In this document: piece after piece, positions 6,888-14,359 of the stretch
Layout: each line of letters opens with the position of its first letter
Numbering within the stretch: position 1 is the stretch's first letter
Assembly (NCBI GenBank): GCA_947478935.1
Contig: CANJXV010000023.1
Location: forward strand, 1 to 17,253
Direction of reading: 5' to 3'
Source of the DNA: Comamonadaceae bacterium
GTDB taxonomy: Bacteria > Pseudomonadota > Gammaproteobacteria > Burkholderiales > Burkholderiaceae_C
DNA length: 17,253 nucleotides
Translations under genes and position numbers: made by a program
Notes under the pieces: generated by a model
The model's input: only the letters and a program-made list of their open reading frames with translations
What the model was told of the DNA's origin: nothing
Database searches by the model: none

Positions 6888-7720
6888 CGGGGTTTGACCT
6901 CGTCTTTGAGTGCATTCATGGCCATGCGCTCGACGATACCCGGCGCTATTAATTTGATAAAGCGCCCTACCTTGCCGGCAGTGGTCATAACCACTTCGCG
7001 CTTGCGTGTTTGCATGCCTTCGATGATCAAGCGCACGCAATGGTCCACGCGCATGCCATTGTCCTCACGCAAGCCGCTGCTGCCCGCGACCTGGCCCTTG
7101 GCGTTCAGGCCGTGGTAGCGGATACGAGTGAGCACCACGCCAGGAAACGCAATCGTCACGCTAACCCCGGCGCTCACCAGCTCCGCACGCAATGCCTCAA
7201 AAAAACCGGTCATGGCGAATTTGGTGGCGCTATAGGCGGTGCGTCCGGGCACGCCGATCAGTCCTGCCAGCGAGGACACCGCCACGATGCGGCCTTTGCG
7301 CGCTTTCAGGTAGGGCAGTGCGGCATGGGTACACCACACGCTGCCCCACAAATTGATCTGCATTAGGCTTTGGTACCAATGCAAATCGTCGGCCTGCACG
7401 TCGGCAAGCAAGGCCTGGGCCGAAACCCCCGCGTTATTGACCAAAGTGTCGATATGCCCGAAATATTCCACGGCCTCTGCAATCAGCGCACGGCATTGGG
7501 CCTGCTGCGCCACATCGGTCGGCACCACCAGACAATGCGCGCCCAGTCCACGGCAATGGGCCGCGGCGCTTTCCAAGCCTTGCTTTGAGCGGGCAGCTAA
7601 GACCAGACCCAGTGCGGCGCCGTGGCGCTGCGCTAATTGGCGCGCCATTTCCGCACCAATGCCATCGGATGCGCCGGTGATGATGACAACTTGCAAGTCG
7701 GGAGGGATGGCGGTATTCAT
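6884..7720 (-). CDS. Short-chain dehydrogenase/reductase (SDR family NAD(P)-dependent oxidoreductase)
   Basis: This is a 278-residue classical SDR. The nucleotide-binding motif is TGASDGIG (15-22), the NNAG structural motif is at 95-98, and the catalytic residues are S150, Y163 and K167 in SSLAGLIGVPGRTAYSATK. The basic residue in LAARSK after strand 2 suggests NADP(H) preference. The C-terminus has a longer hydrophobic/basic extension (VGRFIKLIAPGIVERMAMNAL). Such extensions occur in SDRs acting on lipids or other hydrophobic substrates and may touch the membrane. The substrate is unknown. Its stop overlaps the methyltransferase start by four bases, and the gene follows a 53-residue membrane protein by 36 bases, so the three are probably one transcript. 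No strong ribosome binding site is seen. Confidence 0.9.
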   Translation of the reverse strand: MNTAIPPDLQVVIITGASDGIGAEMARQLAQRHGAALGLVLAARSKQGLESAAAHCRGLGAHCLVVPTDVAQQAQCRALIAEAVEYFGHIDTLVNNAGVSAQALLADVQADDLHWYQSLMQINLWGSVWCTHAALPYLKARKGRIVAVSSLAGLIGVPGRTAYSATKFAMTGFFEALRAELVSAGVSVTIAFPGVVLTRIRYHGLNAKGQVAGSSGLREDNGMRVDHCVRLIIEGMQTRKREVVMTTAGKVGRFIKLIAPGIVERMAMNALKDEVKPR

Positions 7721-7756
7721 AGCGTGGTGACTTCTATTAGCGGGAAACAGGTCGAG

Positions 7757-7918
7757 CTAGAAACAAGCCCACAACTGATCCGTCAGCATGATCACGAGTT
7801 GTGGATTGCTGTACAAATAAAACACCCCACTCAGCAAGGCGGCCAATGTAATGCCCAGCAGCAGCCCGCTAACGCGCGACTTTCCCAAATGCTCGGATCC
7901 AGTTAGTCGGTCGTCCAT
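7757..7918 (-). CDS. 53-residue single-pass membrane protein between MFS and SDR genes
   Basis: The reverse strand encodes 53 residues from ATG at 7918 to TAG at 7759-7757. The N-terminus MDDRLTGSEHLGKSR is polar. It is followed by one strongly hydrophobic helix, VSGLLLGITLAALLSGVFYLY (about residues 16-36), and then a C-terminal tail SNPQLVIMLTDQLWACF. The start lies two bases after the MFS stop (TAAGCATG on the coding strand), the tight spacing of translational coupling. Together with the clear membrane-protein composition this argues it is real. The NPQ-VIML-DQLWACF tail resembles small conserved hypothetical proteins of Burkholderiales as I remember them, but I could not check. It may be an accessory subunit of the transporter or simply an uncharacterised inner-membrane protein. 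Confidence 0.75.
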   Translation of the reverse strand: MDDRLTGSEHLGKSRVSGLLLGITLAALLSGVFYLYSNPQLVIMLTDQLWACF

Positions 7919-7920
7919 GC

Positions 7921-9171
7921 TTAATGGGCCGGACTTAAGTGGGGGGTGCGGGCAATGGCAGCTTCTTTGACCGGCAGGTTGACCAAACCGGCAAAAATAC
8001 CCAGCGCAATCGACAGGTACCAGGCTAGGTCATAACTTCCCGTGGTGTCATACATGTAGCCGCCTAGCCAAACACCCATAAATGAACCCACCTGGTGGCT
8101 CAAAAACACAAAGCCGCCCAGCATGGACAAGTGCGCCACACCGAATATCTGCGCAATCGTGGCGTTTGTTGCGGGCACGGTGGAGAGCCACAGCAGGCCC
8201 ATCACCGCACTAAATAGATAGACGCTCGTCGGCGACAGTGGCAAGCTGATAAAAACCGCAATCACCACGGCACGTGCGAAATAAATAAAAGACAGGATGT
8301 AGCGCTTGGGCATGCGCTGTCCCAAAGCACCAGAAATGTAGGTACCAAACACATTGAACAGGCCGACCAGTGCCAGCGCATAACTCGCCACCTGGGGGCT
8401 TAAACCGTGGTCTTTGAGATAGCTTGGCATATGCACGCCAATGAAAACGACCTGAAAGCCACAGACAAAATAACCGGCCATCAAAAGTTGGAAGCTGGGA
8501 TAACGGAATGCTTCTGTCAGCGCTTGCAATATGCTTTGCTCGCGGGGCTGCGATGCGCCGCCCGAAAAATTCGGCTCGCGCAGGCCACGCGCCAGCGGGA
8601 GTATGAGTAATGCCAACCCCGCCAACGCCACCAAGGCGTTTTGCCAGCCTAGGCTTTCGATCAAACCGCCTTCAATCGGCACCATCAGAAATTGCCCAAA
8701 CGAGCCCGCCGCTGCTGCGACGCCCATAGCCCAGGAGCGTCGCTCTGCCGGTACGTTGCGCCCGATCACGCCATAAACTACCGCGTAGGTCGTTCCCGCC
8801 TGGGCGATACCCAGTGTGACGCCAGTGGTCAGCATCAATTGCAATGGCGTGTCGACATGCGCCATACCGATCAGGCCCAGGGCATATAGCAGCCCCCCGG
8901 CTACCAGGACCCTAAATGCGCCAAACCGGTCCGCCACCATGCCGACAAATACGCCTGCCAGCCCCCAAGATATGTTCTGTATGGCCATAGCCAAGCCATA
9001 AATTTGCCGCGTCCAGTCGTGCGCCTGAGTGGTAGGTTGCAGCCACAGCCCAAAGCCGTGGCGTATCCCCATCGACAGTGCCACGATGGCGGCGCCACAG
9101 GCCAGGACTTGAAACAAAGGCAGGGCAGTCTGCGGTGCGGAAGGGTTTTGCATAGGCTTGAATATAGCCAT
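7921..9171 (-). CDS. Major facilitator superfamily transporter
   Basis: This 416-residue polytopic protein has about 12 hydrophobic segments. The MFS motif A is GMVADRFGAFRVLVAGG after the second helix. A second-half counterpart is GALGQRMPKRYIL, and a hydrophilic central loop REPNFSGGASQPREQS separates the two six-helix halves. The look (RHGFGLWLQPTTQAHDWTRQ at the first periplasmic loop) is that of the monocarboxylate/oxalate-formate-antiporter-like MFS group, but the substrate cannot be assigned. The ATG at 9171 is chosen; a second in-frame ATG at 9153 is also possible, and neither has a good ribosome binding site. It is the first gene of the minus-strand run, divergent from parE, with a LexA-like palindrome in the shared promoter region. 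Confidence 0.9.
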   Translation of the reverse strand: MAIFKPMQNPSAPQTALPLFQVLACGAAIVALSMGIRHGFGLWLQPTTQAHDWTRQIYGLAMAIQNISWGLAGVFVGMVADRFGAFRVLVAGGLLYALGLIGMAHVDTPLQLMLTTGVTLGIAQAGTTYAVVYGVIGRNVPAERRSWAMGVAAAAGSFGQFLMVPIEGGLIESLGWQNALVALAGLALLILPLARGLREPNFSGGASQPREQSILQALTEAFRYPSFQLLMAGYFVCGFQVVFIGVHMPSYLKDHGLSPQVASYALALVGLFNVFGTYISGALGQRMPKRYILSFIYFARAVVIAVFISLPLSPTSVYLFSAVMGLLWLSTVPATNATIAQIFGVAHLSMLGGFVFLSHQVGSFMGVWLGGYMYDTTGSYDLAWYLSIALGIFAGLVNLPVKEAAIARTPHLSPAH

Positions 9172-9237
9172 TTGCAGCGGGATGGACCCTGCACTCGGCC
9201 AAAACCGGGATACGCTGGCGGCAAGCGCGGTGATTGG

Positions 9238-9261
9238 TTAACTGGATTTATATACAGTTAA
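9238..9261. promoter_or_regulatory. LexA-like (SOS box) palindrome in the MFS/parE divergent promoter region
   Basis: TTAACTG (9238-9244) and CAGTTAA (9255-9261) are perfect 7-bp arms around the 10-base AT-rich spacer GATTTATATA. The core fits the LexA pattern CTG-N10-CAG. The 20 bases at 9240-9259 match the E. coli consensus TACTG-(TA)5-CAGTA at 16 positions. On the minus strand TATAAA (9252-9247), with GTGAAA 17 bases upstream (9275-9270), could be the MFS promoter, so the site would overlap its -10. A repressor role is inferred. Confidence 0.45.
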
Positions 9262-9291
9262 ATAAGGCCTTTCACACTACAATTGGGCCCC

Positions 9292-11292
9292 ATGTCAGCT
9301 AAAGCTCCCACCCCTGTCGCGTCGGCCAAGTCCGCCGCCAATGCCTATTCCGAAGGCTCCATTCGTGTCCTTAAAGGACTGGAGCCGGTCAAACAGCGTC
9401 CGGGCATGTACACCCGCACCGACAACCCGCTGCACGTCATCCAGGAAGTACTGGATAACGCTGCCGACGAGGCCCTGGCTGGGCATGGTAAGAAAATCAA
9501 AGTGATTTTGCACACCGACGGATCCGTCACTATTGACGATGACGGACGCGGCATTCCTTTTGGCATGCACCCCGAGGAAAAAGCGCCGGTTATCGAGCTG
9601 GTGTTTACCCGCCTGCACGCCGGTGGCAAGTTTGATAAGGGCAAAGGCGGGGCTTACAGTTTTTCGGGCGGCTTGCATGGCGTGGGGGTGAGCGTGACCA
9701 ATGCCTTGGCCAAGCGCCTGGAGGCAACTTCCTTTCGTGAAGGTGCGGTGGCGCACCTGGTGTTCCAAGGCGGGGATGTCGCCCAAAAGCTCTCTATCCG
9801 GCCCCTTGCCGAGGGGGACCGCAAATCCGGCACCTCGGTGCGCGTTTGGCCGGACGGCAAGTATTTCGAATCTTCAGCCTTGCCCATGGGCGACTTAGCG
9901 CACTTGCTGCGCAGCAAGGCCGTGCTGATGCCCGGCGTCACGGTCACCTTGCTGAACGAAAAAACCAAGGAAGCCCAAACCTGGCTTTACAAAGGCGGCT
10001 TGCGTGATTACCTGACGCAGTCGCTCAACGCCGACCCAGTGATCCCGCTGTTTGAAGGCGAGGGTTTTGCCGACGGCAATAACGATAGTTTTGCCGAAGG
10101 CGAGGGCGCAGCCTGGTGCGTGGCATTTACTGAAGACGGCCATCCGGTGCGCGAGAGCTATGTCAACCTGATTCCCACCAGCGCCGGTGGCACCCATGAA
10201 AGCGGCTTGCGCGACGGCTTGTTTAACGCGGTCAAAAGCTTTATCGAGATGCACGCTTTGTTACCTAAAGGCGTCAAGCTCATGCCCGAAGACGTGTTCG
10301 CCCGCGCCAGCTATGTGCTGTCTGCCAAGGTGCTAGACCCGCAGTTCCAAGGCCAGATCAAGGAGCGCCTGAACTCGCGTGATGCCGTGCGTTTGGTATC
10401 CGGCTATGTACGCCCGGCGCTAGAACTATGGTTGAACCAGCATGTGGATTACGGTAAAAGACTTGCCGAATTAGCCATAAAGGCCGCGCAAACCCGCCAG
10501 CGCGCGGGGCAGAAAGTCGAGAAGCGCAAAAGCTCGGGCGTCGCGGTTTTGCCGGGCAAGCTAACGGATTGCGAAAGCCGCGACCTGGCCTATAACGAAG
10601 TGTTTTTGGTCGAGGGTGACTCGGCCGGCGGCAGTGCCAAGATGGGCCGCGATAAAGAAAACCAGGCCATCCTGCCGCTGCGCGGCAAAGTGCTCAACAC
10701 TTGGGAGGTGGACCGCGACCGGCTGTTTGCCAACACCGAAATTCACGATATTTCGGTGGCCATCGGCGTTGATCCACACGGGCCGGATGACACGCCCGAT
10801 CTCAGCGGTTTGCGCTATGGCAAGGTGTGCATCTTGAGCGATGCAGACGTGGACGGCTCGCATATCCAGGTCTTGCTGCTGACCTTGTTTTTCCGGCATT
10901 TCCCTAAACTGATTGAGGCCGGTCATGTGTATGTGGCGCGGCCACCGCTTTTTCGGGTGGATGCACCGGCGCGGGGCAAAAAGCCTGCCTCTAAAGCCTA
11001 TGCGCTGGACGCGGGTGAAATGGGCGCGATTTTGGACAAGCTGCGCAAAGAGGGTGTGCGCGAGGGCGCTTGGAGCATCAGCCGCTTCAAGGGGTTGGGC
11101 GAGATGAATGCTGAGCAACTGTGGGACACCACCCTCAATCCGGACACGCGGCGTTTATTGCCGGTGGCTTTGGGGGCGATTGATTTTGCGGCGACCGAGA
11201 CTTTGATTACCAAGCTCATGGGCAAGGGCGAGGCGGCGGCGCGGCGGGAGTTGATGGAGTTACATGGGGATTCGGTGGAGATTGATATTTGA
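9292..11292 (+). CDS. parE: DNA topoisomerase IV subunit B
   Basis: ParE is the ATPase subunit of topoisomerase IV, which unlinks daughter chromosomes. The 666-residue protein has the GHKL ATPase fold. VIQEVLDNAADEA carries the catalytic glutamate (E52) and Mg-binding asparagine (N56). DDDGRGIP and the lid sequence GGLHGVGVSVTNAL follow. The transducer domain comes next, then TOPRIM with EGDSAGG (E441) and DADVDGSHI (D517, D519, D521), and the C-terminal RFKGLGEMNAEQLWDTT. The protein lacks the large insertion of gammaproteobacterial GyrB, and pairing with parC downstream fixes it as ParE. The ATG at 9292 is preferred; an in-frame TTG at 9283 adds only three residues. No Shine-Dalgarno is visible. 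parC follows after 285 bases, an unusually long and structured gap. Confidence 0.96.
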   Translation: MSAKAPTPVASAKSAANAYSEGSIRVLKGLEPVKQRPGMYTRTDNPLHVIQEVLDNAADEALAGHGKKIKVILHTDGSVTIDDDGRGIPFGMHPEEKAPVIELVFTRLHAGGKFDKGKGGAYSFSGGLHGVGVSVTNALAKRLEATSFREGAVAHLVFQGGDVAQKLSIRPLAEGDRKSGTSVRVWPDGKYFESSALPMGDLAHLLRSKAVLMPGVTVTLLNEKTKEAQTWLYKGGLRDYLTQSLNADPVIPLFEGEGFADGNNDSFAEGEGAAWCVAFTEDGHPVRESYVNLIPTSAGGTHESGLRDGLFNAVKSFIEMHALLPKGVKLMPEDVFARASYVLSAKVLDPQFQGQIKERLNSRDAVRLVSGYVRPALELWLNQHVDYGKRLAELAIKAAQTRQRAGQKVEKRKSSGVAVLPGKLTDCESRDLAYNEVFLVEGDSAGGSAKMGRDKENQAILPLRGKVLNTWEVDRDRLFANTEIHDISVAIGVDPHGPDDTPDLSGLRYGKVCILSDADVDGSHIQVLLLTLFFRHFPKLIEAGHVYVARPPLFRVDAPARGKKPASKAYALDAGEMGAILDKLRKEGVREGAWSISRFKGLGEMNAEQLWDTTLNPDTRRLLPVALGAIDFAATETLITKLMGKGEAAARRELMELHGDSVEIDI

Positions 11293-11395
11293 GGTTTGAT
11301 CAAGTCGCGTTTTCTCTCTTGGACGAAGACGGAGACGCGGGGGCTTCATGGCTCAGCGCATTGAGGACTCAGGGATTGTTTTCTTTCTCTCGCGG

Positions 11396-11469
11396 GCGCG
11401 CAAAGGGATTGGAGGGCTTCCTCATGGTGGGGCACCACAAATCGTCAGCCCCCCAATCCCTTTGCGCGC
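11396..11469. repeat. Large imperfect inverted repeat / hairpin between parE and parC
   Basis: Arms 11396-11418 and 11447-11469 are complementary at 22 of 23 positions (one A/C mismatch at 11413/11452). The 28-base loop holds a second hairpin, TGGTG-GGG-CACCA (11425-11437). No T-tract follows directly; a run of eight T occurs at 11502-11509. The rest of the 285-base gap (11293-11577) contains no convincing gene. It may be an mRNA structure controlling parC, a processing site, or a dispersed palindromic repeat. Confidence 0.8.
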
Positions 11470-11577
11470 AGGTCACTGATTTCGGCAATAAACAGCCAAG
11501 CTTTTTTTTAAACTTATTGCTTCGATCGGCTGCGACGATCAAAAAATTACAACGGTAAGTACATTGCAAAAATTTCT

Positions 11578-13974
11578 ATGACCGATCAAACCACTCTCGA
11601 CTTGCAGGCCACGCCCGAAGGCGACGACCAGCTTAATTTGGCCACGTATGCGCAGCGCGCTTATTTGGAATATGCGTTGTCGGTGGTCAAAGGCCGTGCG
11701 CTGCCTGATGTGTGCGACGGGCAAAAGCCGGTGCAGCGGCGCATTCTGTATTCCATGTCGCGCATGGGCCTGGGCTTTGGCGGCACCAATAACAACACCG
11801 GTGCAAAGCCGGTCAAAAGTGCGCGCGTGGTGGGCGATGTGTTGGGCCGCTTTCATCCGCATGGCGACCAGGCAGCGTATGACGCGCTGGTGCGCATGGC
11901 GCAGGATTTTTCGCAGCGTTATCCACTGATCGACGGGCAGGGTAATTTTGGTTCGCGCGATGGCGATGGCGCGGCGGCTATGCGCTACACCGAAGCGCGG
12001 CTGGCCAAAATCACCAGCCTGTTGCTGGACGAGATCGACCAGGGCACGGTGGACTTTGTGCCCAATTACGATGGCTCCACCGAAGAGCCCAGCCAGTTGC
12101 CCGCGCGCCTGCCTTTTGCGCTGCTCAACGGCGCCAGCGGCATCGCGGTAGGCCTGGCCACCGAAATCCCCAGCCACAATCTGCGCGAGGTGGCGGACGC
12201 CTGCGTCGCCCTGATCAAAAACCCCAAGACCAGCGACGAAGAATTGCTGGCGCTGGTACCCGGCCCAGACTACCCGGGCGGCGGGCAGATCATCAGCAGC
12301 AGTGCCGATATTGCCGATGCCTACCGCACTGGGCGCGGTTCGCTCAAAGTACGTGCGCGCTGGAAGATTGAGGATATGGCGCGCGGACAGTGGCAATTGG
12401 TGGTGACTGAATTGCCACCGGGCGTAAGTAGCCAACGGGTACTCGAAGAGATTGAAGAACTTACCAATCCCAAAGTCAAGGCGGGCAAAAAGGCTTTGTC
12501 GCAAGATCAGATACAACTCAAGGCCAGCATGCTGGCGGTGTTGGATTTGGTGCGTGATGAGTCGGGCAAAGAAGCGGCCGTGCGTCTGGTGTTCGAGCCC
12601 AAGACTAGCCGTATCGAGCAGCAAGAGCTGATTACCTCGCTGCTGGCGCACACCAGTTTGGAAAGCTCGGCCCCCATCAATCTGACCATGGTGGGGTTGG
12701 ACGGGCGGCCTACGCAAAAGTCCTTCCGCCAAATGCTGACCGAGTGGATTGCGTTTCGCCAGACCACGGTTGAGCGGCGCTCGCGCCACCGCCTAGGCAA
12801 GGTGCTGGACCGCATCCATATTTTGGAAGGGCGGCAATTGGTGCTGCTCAATATCGATGAAGTGATTGCCATCATCCGCCAGTCGGATGAGCCGCGCAGT
12901 GCGCTGATGGAGCGCTTTCGCCTGTCCGAGCGCCAGGCCGAAGACATCCTGGAAATCCGCCTGCGCCAATTGGCGCGCCTGGAGGCGATCAAGATCGAGC
13001 AAGAGCTCTCTGAGCTGCGCGACGAGCAGAAAAAGCTGGAAGATATATTGGACAACCCGGCCAGCCTGCGTCGCTTGATGGTCAAGGAAATCGAGGCCGA
13101 TGCCAAAACCTTTGCCGATGCGCGGCGTACGCTCATACAGGCTGAGAGAAAAGCCGTAGCCGAAATCAAGATCGTCGATGAGCCCGTGACAGTGGTGGTC
13201 AGCGACAAAGGTTGGGTGCGCGCACGCGGCGGCCACGGCCACGAGGCAGCCGGCTTTGCCTTTAAGGCCGGCGATGCGCTGTATGCCACCTTTGAATGCC
13301 GCAGTGTCGATACCTTGCTAGCCTTTGGCTCCAATGGCCGGGTGTATTCGGTGGCGGTGGCTTTGCTACCTGGCGGGCGCGGCGATGGGCAGCCGCTCAC
13401 CAGCCTGATCGAGCTGGAAACGGGCACTCAAATCTTGCATTACTTTGCCGGCCCGGCTACGGCTCAATTGCTTATTTCCAGCAGCGCAGGCTATGGCTTT
13501 ATGGCCATGGTGGACAACATGATTTCGCGCAATAAAGCGGGTAAAGCGTTCGTGACTTGCAACACCGGGGAAAGCGTGTGCACGCCCTCGCTGGTGGCCG
13601 GCGCCAGCTTGCCCGCCCATGCAGCTACGCCTGCCACGGTGCAAAACGCGGCGCGGGCACTAGTGGCACCCGCGACCGATGTGGCTTGTGCCTCCACGCT
13701 GGGCCGCATCCTCACCTTTAAGTTGTCCGAACTCAAGACCATGGAGAAAGGCGGGCGTGGTTTGATGCTGCTCGATTTAGACGGCAAAGACACTCTGGCC
13801 GGAGCGGCGGCCTACACCCGCAGCGTCCGCATTACGGGGGTTGGCCGGGGCGGCAAGGAGCGCGAAGAGACGCTGGAAATCCGCAGCCTCAACAACGCCC
13901 GCGCCGCGCGTGCCCGCAAAGGCAAGGCGGCGGATTTGGGCTTTAAACCGGCGGCGGTGGCGCGGGTGGAGTGA
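11578..13974 (+). CDS. parC: DNA topoisomerase IV subunit A
   Basis: ParC is the DNA-cleaving subunit of topoisomerase IV. The 798-residue protein (E. coli 752) opens with AQRAYLEYALSVVKGRALPD and has the winged-helix region FHPHGDQAAYDALVRMAQ. The active-site tyrosine is Y137 in AAAMRYTEARL, with a preceding arginine partner. The tower follows, then the coiled-coil containing LSERQAEDILEIRLRQLARLE, and the C-terminal beta-pinwheel (about residue 530 on). The extreme C-terminus is basic (ARAARARKGKAADLG). At the positions equivalent to E. coli Ser80 and Glu84, the quinolone-resistance-determining residues, the protein has Q98 and D102. The ATG at 11578 gives the expected N-terminus, but no Shine-Dalgarno precedes it. 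A long structured spacer separates it from parE. Confidence 0.96.
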   Translation: MTDQTTLDLQATPEGDDQLNLATYAQRAYLEYALSVVKGRALPDVCDGQKPVQRRILYSMSRMGLGFGGTNNNTGAKPVKSARVVGDVLGRFHPHGDQAAYDALVRMAQDFSQRYPLIDGQGNFGSRDGDGAAAMRYTEARLAKITSLLLDEIDQGTVDFVPNYDGSTEEPSQLPARLPFALLNGASGIAVGLATEIPSHNLREVADACVALIKNPKTSDEELLALVPGPDYPGGGQIISSSADIADAYRTGRGSLKVRARWKIEDMARGQWQLVVTELPPGVSSQRVLEEIEELTNPKVKAGKKALSQDQIQLKASMLAVLDLVRDESGKEAAVRLVFEPKTSRIEQQELITSLLAHTSLESSAPINLTMVGLDGRPTQKSFRQMLTEWIAFRQTTVERRSRHRLGKVLDRIHILEGRQLVLLNIDEVIAIIRQSDEPRSALMERFRLSERQAEDILEIRLRQLARLEAIKIEQELSELRDEQKKLEDILDNPASLRRLMVKEIEADAKTFADARRTLIQAERKAVAEIKIVDEPVTVVVSDKGWVRARGGHGHEAAGFAFKAGDALYATFECRSVDTLLAFGSNGRVYSVAVALLPGGRGDGQPLTSLIELETGTQILHYFAGPATAQLLISSSAGYGFMAMVDNMISRNKAGKAFVTCNTGESVCTPSLVAGASLPAHAATPATVQNAARALVAPATDVACASTLGRILTFKLSELKTMEKGGRGLMLLDLDGKDTLAGAAAYTRSVRITGVGRGGKEREETLEIRSLNNARAARARKGKAADLGFKPAAVARVE

Positions 13975-14009
13975 ATCCCACAGACGGCCACCACATCGCC
14001 CATCGGGGC

Positions 14010-14073
14010 GTATGACAAAGCTAAACACTGTGTCATACTTTGTGTCATACATATAAATCATATTTGTATGACA
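14010..14073. promoter_or_regulatory. vapBC operator array: four copies of GTATGACA / TGTCATAC
   Basis: Exact copies occur at 14010-14017 (+), 14031-14038 (-), 14043-14050 (-) and 14066-14073 (+). They form two inverted pairs, with the centre two also forming a 12-bp tandem repeat (14029-14040 and 14041-14052, 11 of 12 identical). A -10-like TATAAA at 14052-14057 lies between sites 3 and 4. Ribbon-helix-helix antitoxins typically bind such arrays and repress their own operon. Confidence 0.8.
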
Positions 14074-14083
14074 AGGAGATACT

Positions 14084-14359
14084 ATGTTGTCTGTTCGTTT
14101 ACCTGAAACCATGGAACGTGATTTAAAGCAGTTTTGCGCTGTCCGCAAACTGACCAAATCACAAGTCGTACAAGAAGCCCTGGCCGAGTACATGGTTACA
14201 GCGCAAGCACCGTCGCTTGGCAAGGCAGCGCCGGAACCGGATCTGTCGTTTCTGGCCCCTGATGATCCAATCCGTCAGTTCATTGGCATCGCCAAGGGCG
14301 GACCCAGCACCGATGAGTGGATGGCCATCACGCGGGGTGACGACTGGAACAAGCCATGA
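14084..14359 (+). CDS. Ribbon-helix-helix antitoxin of a VapBC-type toxin-antitoxin pair
   Basis: The 91-residue protein begins MLSVRLPETMERDLKQFC, a short beta strand followed by helices (TKSQVVQEALAEYM). This is the ribbon-helix-helix pattern of Arc/CopG-type DNA-binding antitoxins. The acidic, less ordered C-terminal half (FLAPDDPIRQFIGIAKGG and DEWMAITRGDDW) is the part expected to block the toxin active site. The gene has the best ribosome binding site in the window, AAGGAG at 14073-14078, five bases before ATG. That fits the need for excess antitoxin. Its stop overlaps the toxin start by ATGA. Four 8-bp operator copies lie upstream, so autoregulation is likely. Most VapB proteins are AbrB-like; here the partner is RHH type, as in FitA-like systems. 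Confidence 0.87.
   Translation: MLSVRLPETMERDLKQFCAVRKLTKSQVVQEALAEYMVTAQAPSLGKAAPEPDLSFLAPDDPIRQFIGIAKGGPSTDEWMAITRGDDWNKP

Noticed and set aside
11289..11558. 89-codon frame in the parE-parC spacer
   Set aside because: It begins with a TTG inside the parE stop region, has no ribosome binding site, and much of it is the inverted repeat read through.
13997..14010. CGCCC-ATCG-GGGCG hairpin after parC as a terminator
   Set aside because: The stem is only five pairs with no T-tract, and it runs into the first vapBC operator copy; a terminator role is not supported.
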